A DNA stretch of 64,000 nucleotides from Pseudomonas sp. AFG_SD02_1510_Pfu_092 (GTDB lineage Bacteria; Pseudomonadota; Gammaproteobacteria; Pseudomonadales; Pseudomonadaceae). Below the pieces are notes generated by a model that saw nothing but the letters and a program-made list of their open reading frames with translations, did no database searches and was not told the origin of the DNA. Shown here one piece after another: positions 9,058 through 18,072 of this stretch. Where the stretch lies: the NCBI RefSeq assembly GCF_003331055.1, contig NZ_PUQD01000007.1:1-64000 (forward strand), read 5' to 3'. The position numbers and the translations under genes were made by a program. The number at the start of each line of letters is the position of its first letter. The stretch's first letter is position 1.

Positions 9058-9918
9058 TCACAGGTCGCGTGCTACGCGAAAGCCGAGGAAGTCGCCACGG
9101 GTGGTCTTGAGCCGGTCGTTGCGGTTGGCCGAGCGGGAGAAGATCGGCGGCTCGCCCCAGTCGTTGCCGCGCATGTGCGCACGGATGCACGTGGGGTCCT
9201 GGACCCAGGCGCTGCCGTCAGTGGGCGCGCCTTCGTAGCTGTCGTGGTAGCAGTCGGCGACCCATTCGTAGACATTGCCGTGCATGTCGTACAGGCCGAA
9301 GGCGTTGGCCGGGTAGCTGCCCACCGGGGCGGTGAAGGCATAGCCGTCCTTGGGGCCATAGGTGTTGGCGTGCTTGCTGATCTCGTACGTGCCCGGTTCG
9401 TCGAAGGGGAAGGGGAACGGGCCTGTGGAGCCGCCACGAGCGGCATATTCGCGTTCGGCTTCGCTGACCATGCGGTAGGGCTTGCCGGTGGTTTTCGCCA
9501 GCCAGCGGGTGTAGCCCTGCACTTCGTCATAGTCGACGCACACCGCTGGTTGGCGGGGGCCTTGCGGGTAGCTGGGCTTGCTGGCTTCGCACCAGCGGCC
9601 TGGGCGGTCGTCGCCGCTCTTGATGACGGTGCCGGTGGCCTCGATGTAGGCGTCCAGTTCGCCAGCGGTGACCTGGTAGCGGCTGATGGCGAACGGTTTG
9701 GCGAAGGTCACGGTGTGCAGCGGGCCTTCGTCGGGCTGGCGGCCTACTTCGTCGTCAGGGGCGCCCATCACGTAGCTGCCGGCGGGCAGCACGACCATTT
9801 CCGGGCAGTCCTTGCAGTCCTTGAACACGTCGCCGGGCTTGGCGGCGTGGGCATGGGCGCTGGCCAGCAGCAGGCAGGTGATCTGGGCTGGCCGGCAGAG
9901 CCAGGCGGATACGTTCAT
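9058..9918 (-). CDS. Exported FGE/sulfatase-modifying-factor-fold protein, PvdO candidate
   Basis: 286 residues. The start at 9918 is chosen for GAGG seven bases upstream and because it gives a clean signal peptide (ending near AHAHA). The mature part begins with DCKDCPEMVVLPAGSYVMG and carries the formylglycine-generating-enzyme fold: EGPLHTVTF, QPAVCVDYDEVQGYTRWL, SEAEREYAARGG and GLYDMHGNVYEWVAD. The C-terminal core, normally LRGGSW-like, here reads HMRGNDWG. Periplasmic proteins of this fold include PvdO, which takes part in late oxidation of the pyoverdine chromophore. Its position behind the receptor gene makes a siderophore-maturation role plausible, but other periplasmic FGE-like proteins exist and no other pvd maturation gene is visible here. 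Confidence 0.7.
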   Translation of the reverse strand: MNVSAWLCRPAQITCLLLASAHAHAAKPGDVFKDCKDCPEMVVLPAGSYVMGAPDDEVGRQPDEGPLHTVTFAKPFAISRYQVTAGELDAYIEATGTVIKSGDDRPGRWCEASKPSYPQGPRQPAVCVDYDEVQGYTRWLAKTTGKPYRMVSEAEREYAARGGSTGPFPFPFDEPGTYEISKHANTYGPKDGYAFTAPVGSYPANAFGLYDMHGNVYEWVADCYHDSYEGAPTDGSAWVQDPTCIRAHMRGNDWGEPPIFSRSANRNDRLKTTRGDFLGFRVARDL

Positions 9919-10085
9919 CGGTGGTCCTCGAAGCGGGTGAATGCGGGCTGCGTTTCGCATTCAGACGAGTCGGGGTAGCGGGAAATTAATCAACATCCAA
10001 GGTGGCGCTCCCACAAAAGCTGTTTGCAAGGCATGGGGCACCGGGCTATAGTCCAGCCCATTGTTCTCTCCCCGAAGACCTGTTC

Positions 10086-10250
10086 ATGCCAGCCAGCCCT
10101 TCCACCACAAACTTTGCCATCGCGCCAGTCGCGGGCGGAGTCGTGCGTGGCTGCCAGCAGCCGGCGATGATCAGTCACTATCCACCACCACCTGTCAGTG
10201 GCGTTGTAGGCGGCGTAGCTCCGCCTCCTTGCGTGGTCGTGCTGGGCTGA
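10086..10250 (+). CDS. Possible 54-residue proline-rich leader peptide upstream of an EamA transporter
   Basis: The spacer 9919-10365 holds one small frame of interest. It starts MPASPSTTNFAIAPVAGG, has a weak GAAGA signal eight bases upstream, and encodes two proline clusters (YPPPPVS and APPPC) before a stop 115 bp upstream of the transporter. Polyproline runs stall ribosomes, so a translation-sensing leader is conceivable. Gene status is uncertain. The rest of the spacer shows no other gene. Confidence 0.3.
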   Translation: MPASPSTTNFAIAPVAGGVVRGCQQPAMISHYPPPPVSGVVGGVAPPPCVVVLG

Positions 10251-10365
10251 TCGGCTTCTGGCCGCATCCCTTCGCACACGCAACCTACTGAACACGGTCG
10301 GCACTTCCCAAGCGCAAGCGCACGCCGGCCGTCTGGCTTATCTGCCTACTATCAGGTGGCAATAC

Positions 10366-11247
10366 ATGTCTGTCTTCAACAAAGCATCCGTGGCCTCGGC
10401 GGCCACTACCAGCCTGTTCGTCCTGCTGTGGAGCAGCGGGGCGATCGTTTCCAAGCTGGGCCTGGCGCAGGCCAGCCCGTTCGCCTTCCTGCTGTTGCGC
10501 TCGGCCCTGGCCCTGGCCGGGCTGCTGCTGATCGGCCCGCTGCTGCGGCTGCGCTGGCCGCGCAGTCGTGGCGCCATCCTGCGCGCCCTGGGTACCGGCT
10601 GTGTACTGCTCGGCGCCTACCAGATCTTCTACCTGCTGGCGCTCGACAGCCAGGTCACCCCCGGCATCATGGCCACGGTGATGGGGGTACAACCGATCCT
10701 CACCGTGGTGCTGATGGAGCGCCAGCGCTCCTGGAGCCGGCTGTTCGGCCTGGGCCTGGGGTTGGCTGGGCTGATCATGGTGGTCTACCAGGGCATCAAC
10801 CTGGGCGGGGTGTCGCTGGTGGGGATGCTGTTCGCCCTGCTGGCGCTGGCCAGCATGACCGTTGGCTCGATCCTGCAGAAGCGCATCAGCGACAACCCGA
10901 TGGGCACGCTGCCGTTGCAGTACCTGGCCGGCTTTGCCCTGTGCGCGCTGTTCGCGCCGCTGCAGCCGCTGCAGGTGCAATGGACCGGCGGCTTCGTCGG
11001 CGCGCTGCTGTGGATGGGCCTGGTGGTCTCGCTGCTGGCGACCTTGTTGCTGTACCGGCTGATCGCCAAGGGCAACCTGGTCAATGTCACCAGCCTGTTC
11101 TACCTGGTGCCGGCCGTGACCGCGGTGATGGACTTGCTGATCTTCGGCAACCGCCTGGCGCCGCTCAGCCTGCTGGGCATGGGGCTGATCGTGGTGGGCC
11201 TGCTGTTCGTGTTCGGCAAGCCCGCCGCGCGCGTGGCCGAGGCGTAG
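10366..11247 (+). CDS. EamA/DMT-family transporter
   Basis: 293 residues with about ten hydrophobic helices arranged as two EamA repeats, the normal length for drug/metabolite transporters. Typical signatures are LLWSSGAIVSKLGL at the start and LYRLIAKGNLVNVTSLFYLVPAVTAVMD in the second repeat. These inner-membrane proteins usually export small metabolites; the substrate cannot be read from sequence. The start has AGGTGG six bases upstream. It is convergent with the following gene, only three bases away. The upstream spacer carries a candidate proline-rich leader frame. Confidence 0.85.
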   Translation: MSVFNKASVASAATTSLFVLLWSSGAIVSKLGLAQASPFAFLLLRSALALAGLLLIGPLLRLRWPRSRGAILRALGTGCVLLGAYQIFYLLALDSQVTPGIMATVMGVQPILTVVLMERQRSWSRLFGLGLGLAGLIMVVYQGINLGGVSLVGMLFALLALASMTVGSILQKRISDNPMGTLPLQYLAGFALCALFAPLQPLQVQWTGGFVGALLWMGLVVSLLATLLLYRLIAKGNLVNVTSLFYLVPAVTAVMDLLIFGNRLAPLSLLGMGLIVVGLLFVFGKPAARVAEA

Positions 11248-11250
11248 GCG

Positions 11251-11709
11251 CTAGCGGAACTCTTCGGGGATGGGGTGGCGCAGTACACCCTCCTCGAAGT
11301 CCAGCAGGCCGGCTTCGCGCTGGGTGAGCAGGTAGTAGAGCAGGGTGTCGAGCGAACGCTGCGGCGGGACTTCGACTGCCAGCATCTTCACGGCCTGCTC
11401 GGTTTCGCAGTTGCAGCCGAAGTCCTGCAAGGCCGCGCGTACCTGGTCGAGGCTTTCCGGCGGCTTGACGATGACCCGGAACACCGAGCTGCCGCTGCTG
11501 CGGCGTAGCTCGGTGAACCAGGTTTCGCCGGCCTGTTCGCAGGTGCCGATCACATCGCCGGGGGCGATGCCATAGACATGGAAGGGAATGTTGTCGACGG
11601 CATGGCCGCCATCGACCGCCTTGGCCCACAGGCCCTCGACCGAGGCCGGTGGGTAGCCGTTCGCGTCCTGCTGCAGGCGGAACAGGACCTTCTTGTACGC
11701 GCCGGTCAT
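11251..11709 (-). CDS. DUF4265 family protein
   Basis: 152 residues beginning MTGAYKKVLFRLQQDANG, soluble, without signal peptide or membrane helix. Features such as VEGLWAKAV, NIPFHVYGIAPGDVI and a C-terminal FEEGVLRHPIPEEFR fit the DUF4265 family, whose function is unknown. Its start lies one base after the stop of the EamA gene upstream on the minus strand, so the two are surely cotranscribed and probably translationally coupled. Confidence 0.75.
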   Translation of the reverse strand: MTGAYKKVLFRLQQDANGYPPASVEGLWAKAVDGGHAVDNIPFHVYGIAPGDVIGTCEQAGETWFTELRRSSGSSVFRVIVKPPESLDQVRAALQDFGCNCETEQAVKMLAVEVPPQRSLDTLLYYLLTQREAGLLDFEEGVLRHPIPEEFR

Positions 11710-11710
11710 A

Positions 11711-12586
11711 TCAGCTGCGCGCCGGGCGCAGCACCAGCCACAGCGCCACGCCAATCAGCAGGCCGCCGTACAGGTGGGCCATCGACAGCGGCTCGTCGAG
11801 CAGCCACGCCCCCCACACTACGCCGAACACCGGGATCAGGAAGGTCACGGTGCTGGCTTTGACCGGGCCGATTTCTTCCAGCAGGCGGAAGTACAGGATG
11901 TAGGCGAAGGCCGTGCACAGCAGGCCCAGGCCCAGCAGCGACAGCCATACCTGCCAGCCGCCCCAACTGGCCGGTGGCTGGCTCAGTGCGCTCCAGGCGA
12001 ACAGCGGGCTCAGCAGCAGGGTGGCGCCGAGCATGCTGCCCAGGGCCGACAGGCGGCTGTCCAGGCCGCTGACCCAGCGGCGCGCGAGGAAGCCGGCAAA
12101 GCCGTAGCAGGTGGTCGCCGCCAGGCAGGCGAGGGCACCTTGCAGCAGGGCCAGGTCGAGGGCTACCGGGCCGGCACCGCTGAGAATGCCGACGCCGAGC
12201 AGGCCGAGGAAGATGCCGCAGAGCTTGGCCAGGGTCATCGGTTCGCGGAAGCACAGCACGCCGATCAGCACGCCCATCAGCGGCGTGGTGGCGTTGAAGA
12301 TCGCCGAGTAGCCGGCGGGCAGCACCTGAGCGGCCACCGAATAGAAGGTGGCGGGGATCCCGGAGTTGATCATGCCCAGTACCAGGCAGGCGCCGAGCTT
12401 GCCCTGGAAGTCCCAGCGCACGCGGGCTGCGGCAAGCAGTGCGACCAGCCCCAGGCAGGCGATGGACACGCGCAGGAACGCCGTCGGCAGCGTGCCCAGC
12501 TCGGGGGCGATGATGCGCATGAACAGGAAACTCGCCCCCCAGACGGCGGCAAGGGTCAGCAGGCGGGCTAGGGCGATGGGGCTCAC
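11711..12586 (-). CDS. EamA/DMT-family transporter with GTG start
   Basis: 291 residues. I place the start at a GTG (12586) because GGAG lies six to seven bases before it and the hydrophobic part begins right after (SPIALARLLTLAAVWGASFLF). An upstream ATG would add about 45 residues translated from REP DNA. It has ten predicted helices with the repeat signatures FMRIIAPELGTLPTAFLR and LLEEIGPVKASTVTFLIPVFGVVWG. Probable inner-membrane metabolite exporter. First gene of a two-gene operon with the DUF4265 gene. Confidence 0.85.
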   Translation of the reverse strand: MSPIALARLLTLAAVWGASFLFMRIIAPELGTLPTAFLRVSIACLGLVALLAAARVRWDFQGKLGACLVLGMINSGIPATFYSVAAQVLPAGYSAIFNATTPLMGVLIGVLCFREPMTLAKLCGIFLGLLGVGILSGAGPVALDLALLQGALACLAATTCYGFAGFLARRWVSGLDSRLSALGSMLGATLLLSPLFAWSALSQPPASWGGWQVWLSLLGLGLLCTAFAYILYFRLLEEIGPVKASTVTFLIPVFGVVWGAWLLDEPLSMAHLYGGLLIGVALWLVLRPARS

Positions 12587-12672
12587 AACGGTCTCCGGAG
12601 GCGGGGCAGGGCGCGAGTGTACGCCAGGGGGCGGGGGGATTCTTGTGCTTTCTTGCGGTGTAAACCTGTGCT

Positions 12673-12766
12673 GGCCTCTTCGCGGGTAAACCCGCTCCCA
12701 CAGGTACTGCACAGCTTTCAAATGTGATGCCCTCTCTGTGGGAGCGGGTTTACCCGCGAAGAGGCC
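12673..12766. repeat. Inverted REP pair
   Basis: Two 31-bp REP units face each other (12673-12703 and 12736-12766) with a 32-bp spacer, in the gap between the EamA gene and aceK. Core words are CGCGGGTAAACCCG and CGGGTTTACCCGCG. Confidence 0.9.
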
Positions 12767-12836
12767 GGTGCCGACACCCCTGTTTCGGACAAGCAGACTA
12801 AGCTCTGTATCTCACCCTTGCCCCGAGGCCCCCCGC

Positions 12837-14552
12837 ATGCCCCAGCCTAGGCCCGCCGTCGAAATCGCCCGGATGATCCTCGCCGGCTTCGACGACTACC
12901 GCGACCACTTCCAGCGCATCACCCTCGGTGCCCGCCAGCGCTTCGAGCAGGCGCGCTGGCAGGAGATCCAGCACGCCGCCGCCGCGCGCATCAACCTCTA
13001 CGAAGAGAAGGTCGCCGAGGTCAACGGCTGGCTGCGTCAGGGCTTTGCCGAGGAGGTGCTGCTCGACGTCGAGCAATGGCCACTGGTGAAAAATGCCTAC
13101 ATTCACCTGATCGACCCGCGGCTGGACGATGAGCTGTCCGAGACCTGGTACAACTCGCTGTTCTGCAGCCTGTTCAGCCACGACCTGATCAGCGACGGCT
13201 GCATGTTCATCCATACCACCCGGCCCTCCATGCGCGGCCGCGAGCGTGCCGCGCAAACCCGTACCTATCACCCGGACGACGGGCTCAAGGGCCTGCTGCG
13301 CGCGGTCTTCACCGATTACCCGTTCGATGTGCCGTACGCCGACCTGGAGGGCGACCTGACGCGCCTGCAAGCGCAACTGCGCGAGTGCCTGCCGGACTGG
13401 GTGTGCAAGGACCCGGCGCTGGCGCTGGAGCTGTTCGTGCCGGTGCTGTACCGCAACAAGGGGGCCTACCTGGTCGGCCGGCTGTTCAACAGCGATGAAC
13501 AGTGGCCGCTGGTCATCCCGCTGCTGCATCGCGAAGGGCACGGCATCGAGGCCGACGCGCTGATCACCGACGAGGCCGAGGTGTCGATCATCTTTTCCTT
13601 CACCCGCTCGTACTTCATGGTCGATGTGCCGGTGCCGGCGGAGTTCGTCAATTTCCTCAAGCGCATCCTGCCGGGCAAGCACATCGCCGAGCTGTACACC
13701 TCGATCGGCTTCTACAAGCACGGCAAGTCGGAGTTCTATCGGGCGCTGATCAACCACTTGGCCAGCAGCGACGACCGCTTCGTCATGGCGCCGGGGGTGC
13801 GCGGCATGGTCATGAGCGTGTTTACCCTGCCGGGCTTCAACACTGTGTTCAAGATCATCAAGGACCGTTTTTCGCCGTCGAAGACGGTCGATCGTGCCAC
13901 GGTGATCGACAAGTACCGGCTGGTGAAAAGCGTCGACCGCGTCGGGCGCATGGCCGATACCCAGGAATTCGCCGACTTTCGCTTCCCGCGCAGCAAGTTC
14001 GAGCCGGAGTGCCTGGCCGAACTGCTGGAGGTGGCGCCATCGACCGTGGCGCTGGAGGGCGACACGGTGCTGATCCGCCACTGCTGGACCGAACGGCGCA
14101 TGACCCCGCTGAACCTGTACCTGGAGCAGGCCAGCGAGGGCCAGGTGCTGGAAGCGCTGGAAGATTACGGCCTGGCCATCAAGCAGCTGGCGGCGGCGAA
14201 CATCTTCCCCGGCGACATGCTGCTGAAAAACTTTGGCGTCACCCGTCATGGTCGGGTGGTGTTTTACGACTACGACGAAATCTGCTTTCTGACCGAGGTG
14301 AACTTCCGCCATATCCCGCCGCCGCGTTACCCGGAGGACGAGATGTCGGGCGAGCCGTGGTACTCAATCGGGCCGCATGACGTGTTCCCCGAAGAGTTCC
14401 CGCCGTTCCTGTTTGCCGATATCGGCCAGCGCCGGTTGTTCAGCCGCCTGCATGGCGAGTTGTATGACGCGGATTACTGGAAGGGGCTGCAGACGGCGAT
14501 ACGCGAGGGGAAGGTGATCGATGTGTTTCCGTATCGGCGCAAGGGGCGCTGA
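12837..14552 (+). CDS. aceK: Isocitrate dehydrogenase kinase/phosphatase
   Basis: 571 residues, the usual AceK length. Bifunctional enzyme that phosphorylates and dephosphorylates isocitrate dehydrogenase and so divides carbon between the citric-acid cycle and the glyoxylate bypass during growth on acetate or fatty acids. The nucleotide-binding segment [15 protein letters not shown] (near residue 318) and VFKIIKDRF are the family hallmark, with KHGKSEFYR just before. The start at 12837 has GAGG about eight bases upstream; an earlier in-frame ATG lies in REP DNA. In enterobacteria aceK sits in aceBAK; here it stands alone between REP pairs. Confidence 0.95.
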   Translation: MPQPRPAVEIARMILAGFDDYRDHFQRITLGARQRFEQARWQEIQHAAAARINLYEEKVAEVNGWLRQGFAEEVLLDVEQWPLVKNAYIHLIDPRLDDELSETWYNSLFCSLFSHDLISDGCMFIHTTRPSMRGRERAAQTRTYHPDDGLKGLLRAVFTDYPFDVPYADLEGDLTRLQAQLRECLPDWVCKDPALALELFVPVLYRNKGAYLVGRLFNSDEQWPLVIPLLHREGHGIEADALITDEAEVSIIFSFTRSYFMVDVPVPAEFVNFLKRILPGKHIAELYTSIGFYKHGKSEFYRALINHLASSDDRFVMAPGVRGMVMSVFTLPGFNTVFKIIKDRFSPSKTVDRATVIDKYRLVKSVDRVGRMADTQEFADFRFPRSKFEPECLAELLEVAPSTVALEGDTVLIRHCWTERRMTPLNLYLEQASEGQVLEALEDYGLAIKQLAAANIFPGDMLLKNFGVTRHGRVVFYDYDEICFLTEVNFRHIPPPRYPEDEMSGEPWYSIGPHDVFPEEFPPFLFADIGQRRLFSRLHGELYDADYWKGLQTAIREGKVIDVFPYRRKGR

Positions 14553-14570
14553 CAGTATTTCAGCAGGCCC

Positions 14571-14663
14571 GGCCTCTTCGCGGGTAAACCCGCTCCCACA
14601 GGCACGGCACAGGATTCAAACTAGTGGGGTCCCTGTGGGAGCGGGTTTACCCGCGAAGAGGCC
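14571..14663. repeat. Inverted REP pair
   Basis: Units 14571-14601 and 14633-14663 face each other between the convergent aceK and lipoprotein genes and can fold into one long hairpin. Confidence 0.9.
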
Positions 14664-14680
14664 AGGCCTGCTTTTCACCG

Positions 14681-15541
14681 TCACCCCTTCAAACACTTCA
14701 ACTCACTGAAATCAGTACGAACCTTGCTCAATTTTTCCTGCAAAAACTGCCGCTGCTGCGGGGTACTCTGCTGCACCAGGTCCACCAGCAAACTGCGCGC
14801 CTGCTGCTCGGTATTCTGAAACGCCGCCCGGTACTCCGGCGTCCACAAGCTTTCCTTGCGCTGCAGCAACGTCGCCAGGCGTGGCGCGAAGCTGGCGTCG
14901 TTGCGCTGGTTCATCGCCAGCAACAGCTGCTGCTGCCAGTGCGCGCGATTGGCGATCCACTGGCGGTTCTGGTCGCCCAGCGCCTGTGACCAGGCCTGCA
15001 CGCGCTGTTTCTGCGTGGCGCTCAGCTCGCCAAACCAGGGCGTCAGGCGCTTTTCCATGCGCTCGGCCCGGCGGGCGATCTGTTTCGCCAGTGGCGTGTC
15101 CACGTACTGCTTCTGCCGCTCGGCGATGTCGTCGCGGAAGGCTTCGCGCATTTCTGCCACCTGGGCGTCGCTCATGCCACGCAGCAACTCGGTGGCCGAC
15201 GGGGTAATGGCCTCGGCCACCCGGCCAATCGCCGCACGGGCTTCGCGGGTGCGCTGCTGCAGGGTCTGGTCGGTCACCTGGCCGTCGGCGACCATGCCGC
15301 GTATCCGGTCGAGCCAGTCGAGGTAGCCGGGCAACTGGGTCTTGCAGTGCCAGGCCAGGTGCTCGCGCAGGCGCTCGTCCAGCAGGGCCTTCTGCTCGCG
15401 GTTCATGGCCAGGTAATCGTCCAGCGACCACGGCACCAGGCGGTCGAGGTTGCGGTAGGCCAGGTCGATGCGGCTGCAGGCAGCCAGGGCCAGGGCGAAG
15501 CCGATGGCGATGAGCAGGGCTTTGAACAGGCGTAGCGGCAT
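14681..15541 (-). CDS. DUF6279-type lipoprotein
   Basis: 286 residues starting MPLRLFKALLIAIGF, with AAGGAA six bases before the ATG. A short signal sequence ends in a lipobox, ALAAC (Cys about 21), so the mature protein should be lipid-anchored. The rest is helical, charged and glutamine-rich, and resembles the DUF6279 family; function unknown. It marks the left edge of core-type DNA: REP elements end with its 3' spacer and do not reappear until after 32.5 kb. Confidence 0.8.
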   Translation of the reverse strand: MPLRLFKALLIAIGFALALAACSRIDLAYRNLDRLVPWSLDDYLAMNREQKALLDERLREHLAWHCKTQLPGYLDWLDRIRGMVADGQVTDQTLQQRTREARAAIGRVAEAITPSATELLRGMSDAQVAEMREAFRDDIAERQKQYVDTPLAKQIARRAERMEKRLTPWFGELSATQKQRVQAWSQALGDQNRQWIANRAHWQQQLLLAMNQRNDASFAPRLATLLQRKESLWTPEYRAAFQNTEQQARSLLVDLVQQSTPQQRQFLQEKLSKVRTDFSELKCLKG

Positions 15542-15735
15542 GTGCTGTTCCTTGCAGGGGCTGGCCAGACGGTAGACGCGACGAGGGGCTGACGGTTCCA
15601 CTGCATCAGCGGTCGGGCGACGCGCTGGCTTTGAGTCTAGCGGCCTAGCCGTTGTCGGCGCTGTTCACCACGTAGATTTTCTGCCAATGTTCGCTGAGGC
15701 TCTGGCCAGAGCGGCGCATCATTTCAGGACGGTGG

Positions 15736-16665
15736 ATGAGAACATCAGAGAAAGGCAACCTTCAGAACGGTTATCGCCGCATCATTCCTTCGATGACCGC
15801 GCTTCTGGAGTTCGAGGCGGTTGCCCGTCACAGCAGTTTTACCCTCGCCGCGCGGGAGCTGGGCGTAACCCAGGCGGCAGTGAGCAAGCAGGTTCGGCAG
15901 CTTGAAGAGAACATTGGCGTTCAGTTGTTCCAGCGCTTTCACCGTGGCGTTAGCCTGACCCATGAAGGGCAGACGTTGTTTGCCGTAATGTCTGAGTCGC
16001 TTCAGAAGGTCGCAGCAGTATTCGATCGCCTGGCAGAGGGGCGTGCTGATCAGCAACTGGTACTGAGCACGACCGCGACTTTTTCTCAGCTGCGAGTGAT
16101 GCCGCGACTGAGCTCGCTCCAAGCCGCCTTGCCGCACATTCGCTTGCGCCTGGCCACACAGATGTTCACCGGTGACCTGCGCGACCATGACATCGATCTG
16201 CTGGTGCGTTATGGCACTGGTAAATGGGCGGATGGCACTGCCCTGCATCTGTTCGACGAAGAAGTGTTTCCAGTGTGTTCGCCGGCTTGGCTGGCGCGCA
16301 ACCAGGCGCCCGACTCGCTGGAGGCGCTATACGGCGCGGACCTGCTGGATGCCGATGCCACCACCGAAGGCTGGATGACATGGCCAACCTGGTTCCGAGC
16401 GTTGGGCGGGCACCCCCCCAAGCTTGATTACCGTCTGCGCTGTCATCTGTATACCGATACCATTCAGGCAGCGCTGCACGGGCATGGCGTAGCACTGGGC
16501 TGGGGGCGGATGCTGGATCATCTGCTCGAATCGGGCGACCTGGTCCGTTTGTCAGACCTGAGCATAAAACCCCAGGAGGCCTACTACCTGGTGGTGCCCC
16601 ATGGGCGCGACATCACGGCCATGGGGCTCAGCCTTGCCGAGTGGTTACGATCATCGCCAGGGTGA
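15736..16665 (+). CDS. LysR-family transcriptional regulator
   Basis: 309 residues. The N-terminal winged helix-turn-helix is clear (FEAVARHSSFTLAARELGVT, then QAAVSKQVRQLEENIG) and is followed by a substrate-binding domain of GcvA type (LRLATQMF, LLVRYGTG, GVALGWGRML). AGGA lies six bases before the ATG. It is convergent with the putative DMSP lyase gene, so it is the obvious candidate regulator of that gene and of proVWX, although this is inference from position. It is the first gene of the REP-free island. Confidence 0.85.
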   Translation: MRTSEKGNLQNGYRRIIPSMTALLEFEAVARHSSFTLAARELGVTQAAVSKQVRQLEENIGVQLFQRFHRGVSLTHEGQTLFAVMSESLQKVAAVFDRLAEGRADQQLVLSTTATFSQLRVMPRLSSLQAALPHIRLRLATQMFTGDLRDHDIDLLVRYGTGKWADGTALHLFDEEVFPVCSPAWLARNQAPDSLEALYGADLLDADATTEGWMTWPTWFRALGGHPPKLDYRLRCHLYTDTIQAALHGHGVALGWGRMLDHLLESGDLVRLSDLSIKPQEAYYLVVPHGRDITAMGLSLAEWLRSSPG

Positions 16666-16676
16666 ATCATGCGAAG

Positions 16677-16701
16677 GGCTCTGCGCACGCGTCGCAGAGC
16701 C
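16677..16701. terminator. Inverted repeat between convergent genes
   Basis: GGCTCTGCG (16677-16685) pairs with CGCAGAGCC (16693-16701). The flanks are poor in T, so it is at best a weak terminator shared by the LysR gene and the lyase gene. Confidence 0.4.
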
Positions 16702-16715
16702 GAAAAACGCTTTCA

Positions 16716-18059
16716 TCAGCCCTCGAGAAAACTGGCATCGAAGGGATAGTGGGTCAGCAGCTCGTAGCCGGTCTCAGTGACCAGAAACTGGTTTTCCAGC
16801 TTGATGCCGTCACGTCCGCCGACTTCTCCGACATAGGCCTCGACGCACAGCGCCATCCCGGGCTCCAGCACGCCTTCGTAACCATAGGCCTGCAGATCTT
16901 CGGGGTAGCGGATGCAGGGATATTCGTCACACAGGCCCACGCCATGGAACATGACACCGTAGCGCTGCGCCCGGCATGATTCAGGGAGCCGGTGGCCCTT
17001 GCCGGTGAGTTCAGTGAAGCGCACGCCAGGCCTGATCATTTCGATATTGTGGGTGATATGTTCGTGAGCTATGCGGTACAGCCGTTTCTGTTCGGCAGTG
17101 GGCTCCAGGCCGCCACAGATCCAGCTACGGGACATATCGACGCACATGCCATACACACCGATCAAGTCGGTGTCGAATGACAACAGATCACCATTGCTCA
17201 GAACGCGCGGCCCGGACTCCTGGAACCAAGGGTTGGTGCGTGGCCCCGAGCTTAGAATCCGCGTCTCGATCCATTCGCCGCCCCGGCGGATATTGCCGGC
17301 ATGCAATACGGCCCATACGTCGTTTTCTGTCATGCCTTCGCGCAATGCCTGGTGCATCTCCGAGACGGCTGCTTCACAAGACGCGACCGCGCAACGCATG
17401 GCCTTGATTTCATCGGGCCCTTTGATCGCCCGAGCGAACTCGGTAACTTCCTGACCACTGAAGAGTTCGATGCCAAGCGCATCCAGTGCCCGCACACCCG
17501 CCAATTCGATGCGGTCGACAGCAAGGCGTCGATTGGCGCCTGCATGCTGTCTGAGGATGTCCTCGACTTGCAAGGCAAAGCGTCGAGCATGCTCATCGGT
17601 GCGATCGCCTGTCTCGAAGTAGAAAAATGAAGCGCCGCTGCGCAGCTCGCTGATGAGCGGCAGATGTGCACTCAGGTGATCGCAGCCATGGAAATCCCAG
17701 AGCACAACGTGCCCGCTCGCTGCGATGAAACATGCGCGCGCGGGGTTGTGGGTGGTCCACAGTTGCATGTTTGTCGTATCGGTGGCGTATCGAATATTCA
17801 GCGGATCGAACAGCAGGATGCCGCCCAGGTCGCGTGCGATCAGTTGCGCGCGAATACGCTCCAGCCGATACGCTCGCATCGTTGGCAGATGGGGCGCTTG
17901 CAAGCCCAGCGCATGCCATTCCGCAAAAGCGAGTGGCGTAGGGCCGATTTCCGTCCGGTCGTTGTCGTCGATCGAGCCGTCAGCCTTGAATGCCGAGTTA
18001 CGCTGGCGTGCAGGGTCAATGCGTCGATGCTCAGGGTTGATAGAAAAGGGTGCCGACAT
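16716..18059 (-). CDS. dddP: DddP-family dimethylsulfoniopropionate (DMSP) lyase
   Basis: 447 residues with the creatinase/M24 fold. It is not an ordinary prolidase: it matches what I remember of marine DddP from the N-terminus (IDPAR, TEIGPTPLAFAEW, FDPLNIRYATDTTNMQLW) to the C-terminus (ENQFLVTETGYELLTHYPFD). The iron ligands reported for Ruegeria DddP (D295, D297, D307, H371, E406, E421) are present as D296, D298, D308, H372, E407 and E422. The reported catalytic D377 and Y366 correspond to D378 and Y367, and W95 to W101. DddP cleaves DMSP to dimethyl sulfide and acrylate in the cytoplasm. The start has GGAG seven bases upstream. The proX terminator lies just upstream, so it probably has its own promoter. 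A related onium substrate is possible. Confidence 0.8.
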   Translation of the reverse strand: MSAPFSINPEHRRIDPARQRNSAFKADGSIDDNDRTEIGPTPLAFAEWHALGLQAPHLPTMRAYRLERIRAQLIARDLGGILLFDPLNIRYATDTTNMQLWTTHNPARACFIAASGHVVLWDFHGCDHLSAHLPLISELRSGASFFYFETGDRTDEHARRFALQVEDILRQHAGANRRLAVDRIELAGVRALDALGIELFSGQEVTEFARAIKGPDEIKAMRCAVASCEAAVSEMHQALREGMTENDVWAVLHAGNIRRGGEWIETRILSSGPRTNPWFQESGPRVLSNGDLLSFDTDLIGVYGMCVDMSRSWICGGLEPTAEQKRLYRIAHEHITHNIEMIRPGVRFTELTGKGHRLPESCRAQRYGVMFHGVGLCDEYPCIRYPEDLQAYGYEGVLEPGMALCVEAYVGEVGGRDGIKLENQFLVTETGYELLTHYPFDASFLEG

Positions 18060-18072
18060 TGCGGTCTCCAGG

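Noticed and set aside
10002-10085. Longer start for the candidate leader peptide
   Set aside because: The added residues have no ribosome binding site and the proline clusters are explained equally by the shorter frame.
12738-12836. Upstream in-frame ATG for aceK
   Set aside because: The added residues translate a REP element; the ATG at 12837 has a ribosome binding site and gives the usual AceK N-terminus.
16716-18059. Reading the M24-fold protein as Xaa-Pro dipeptidase, creatinase or ectoine hydrolase
   Set aside because: The fold is shared, but the N-terminal signature and the position of every active-site residue follow DddP. I keep a different onium substrate as an open alternative.
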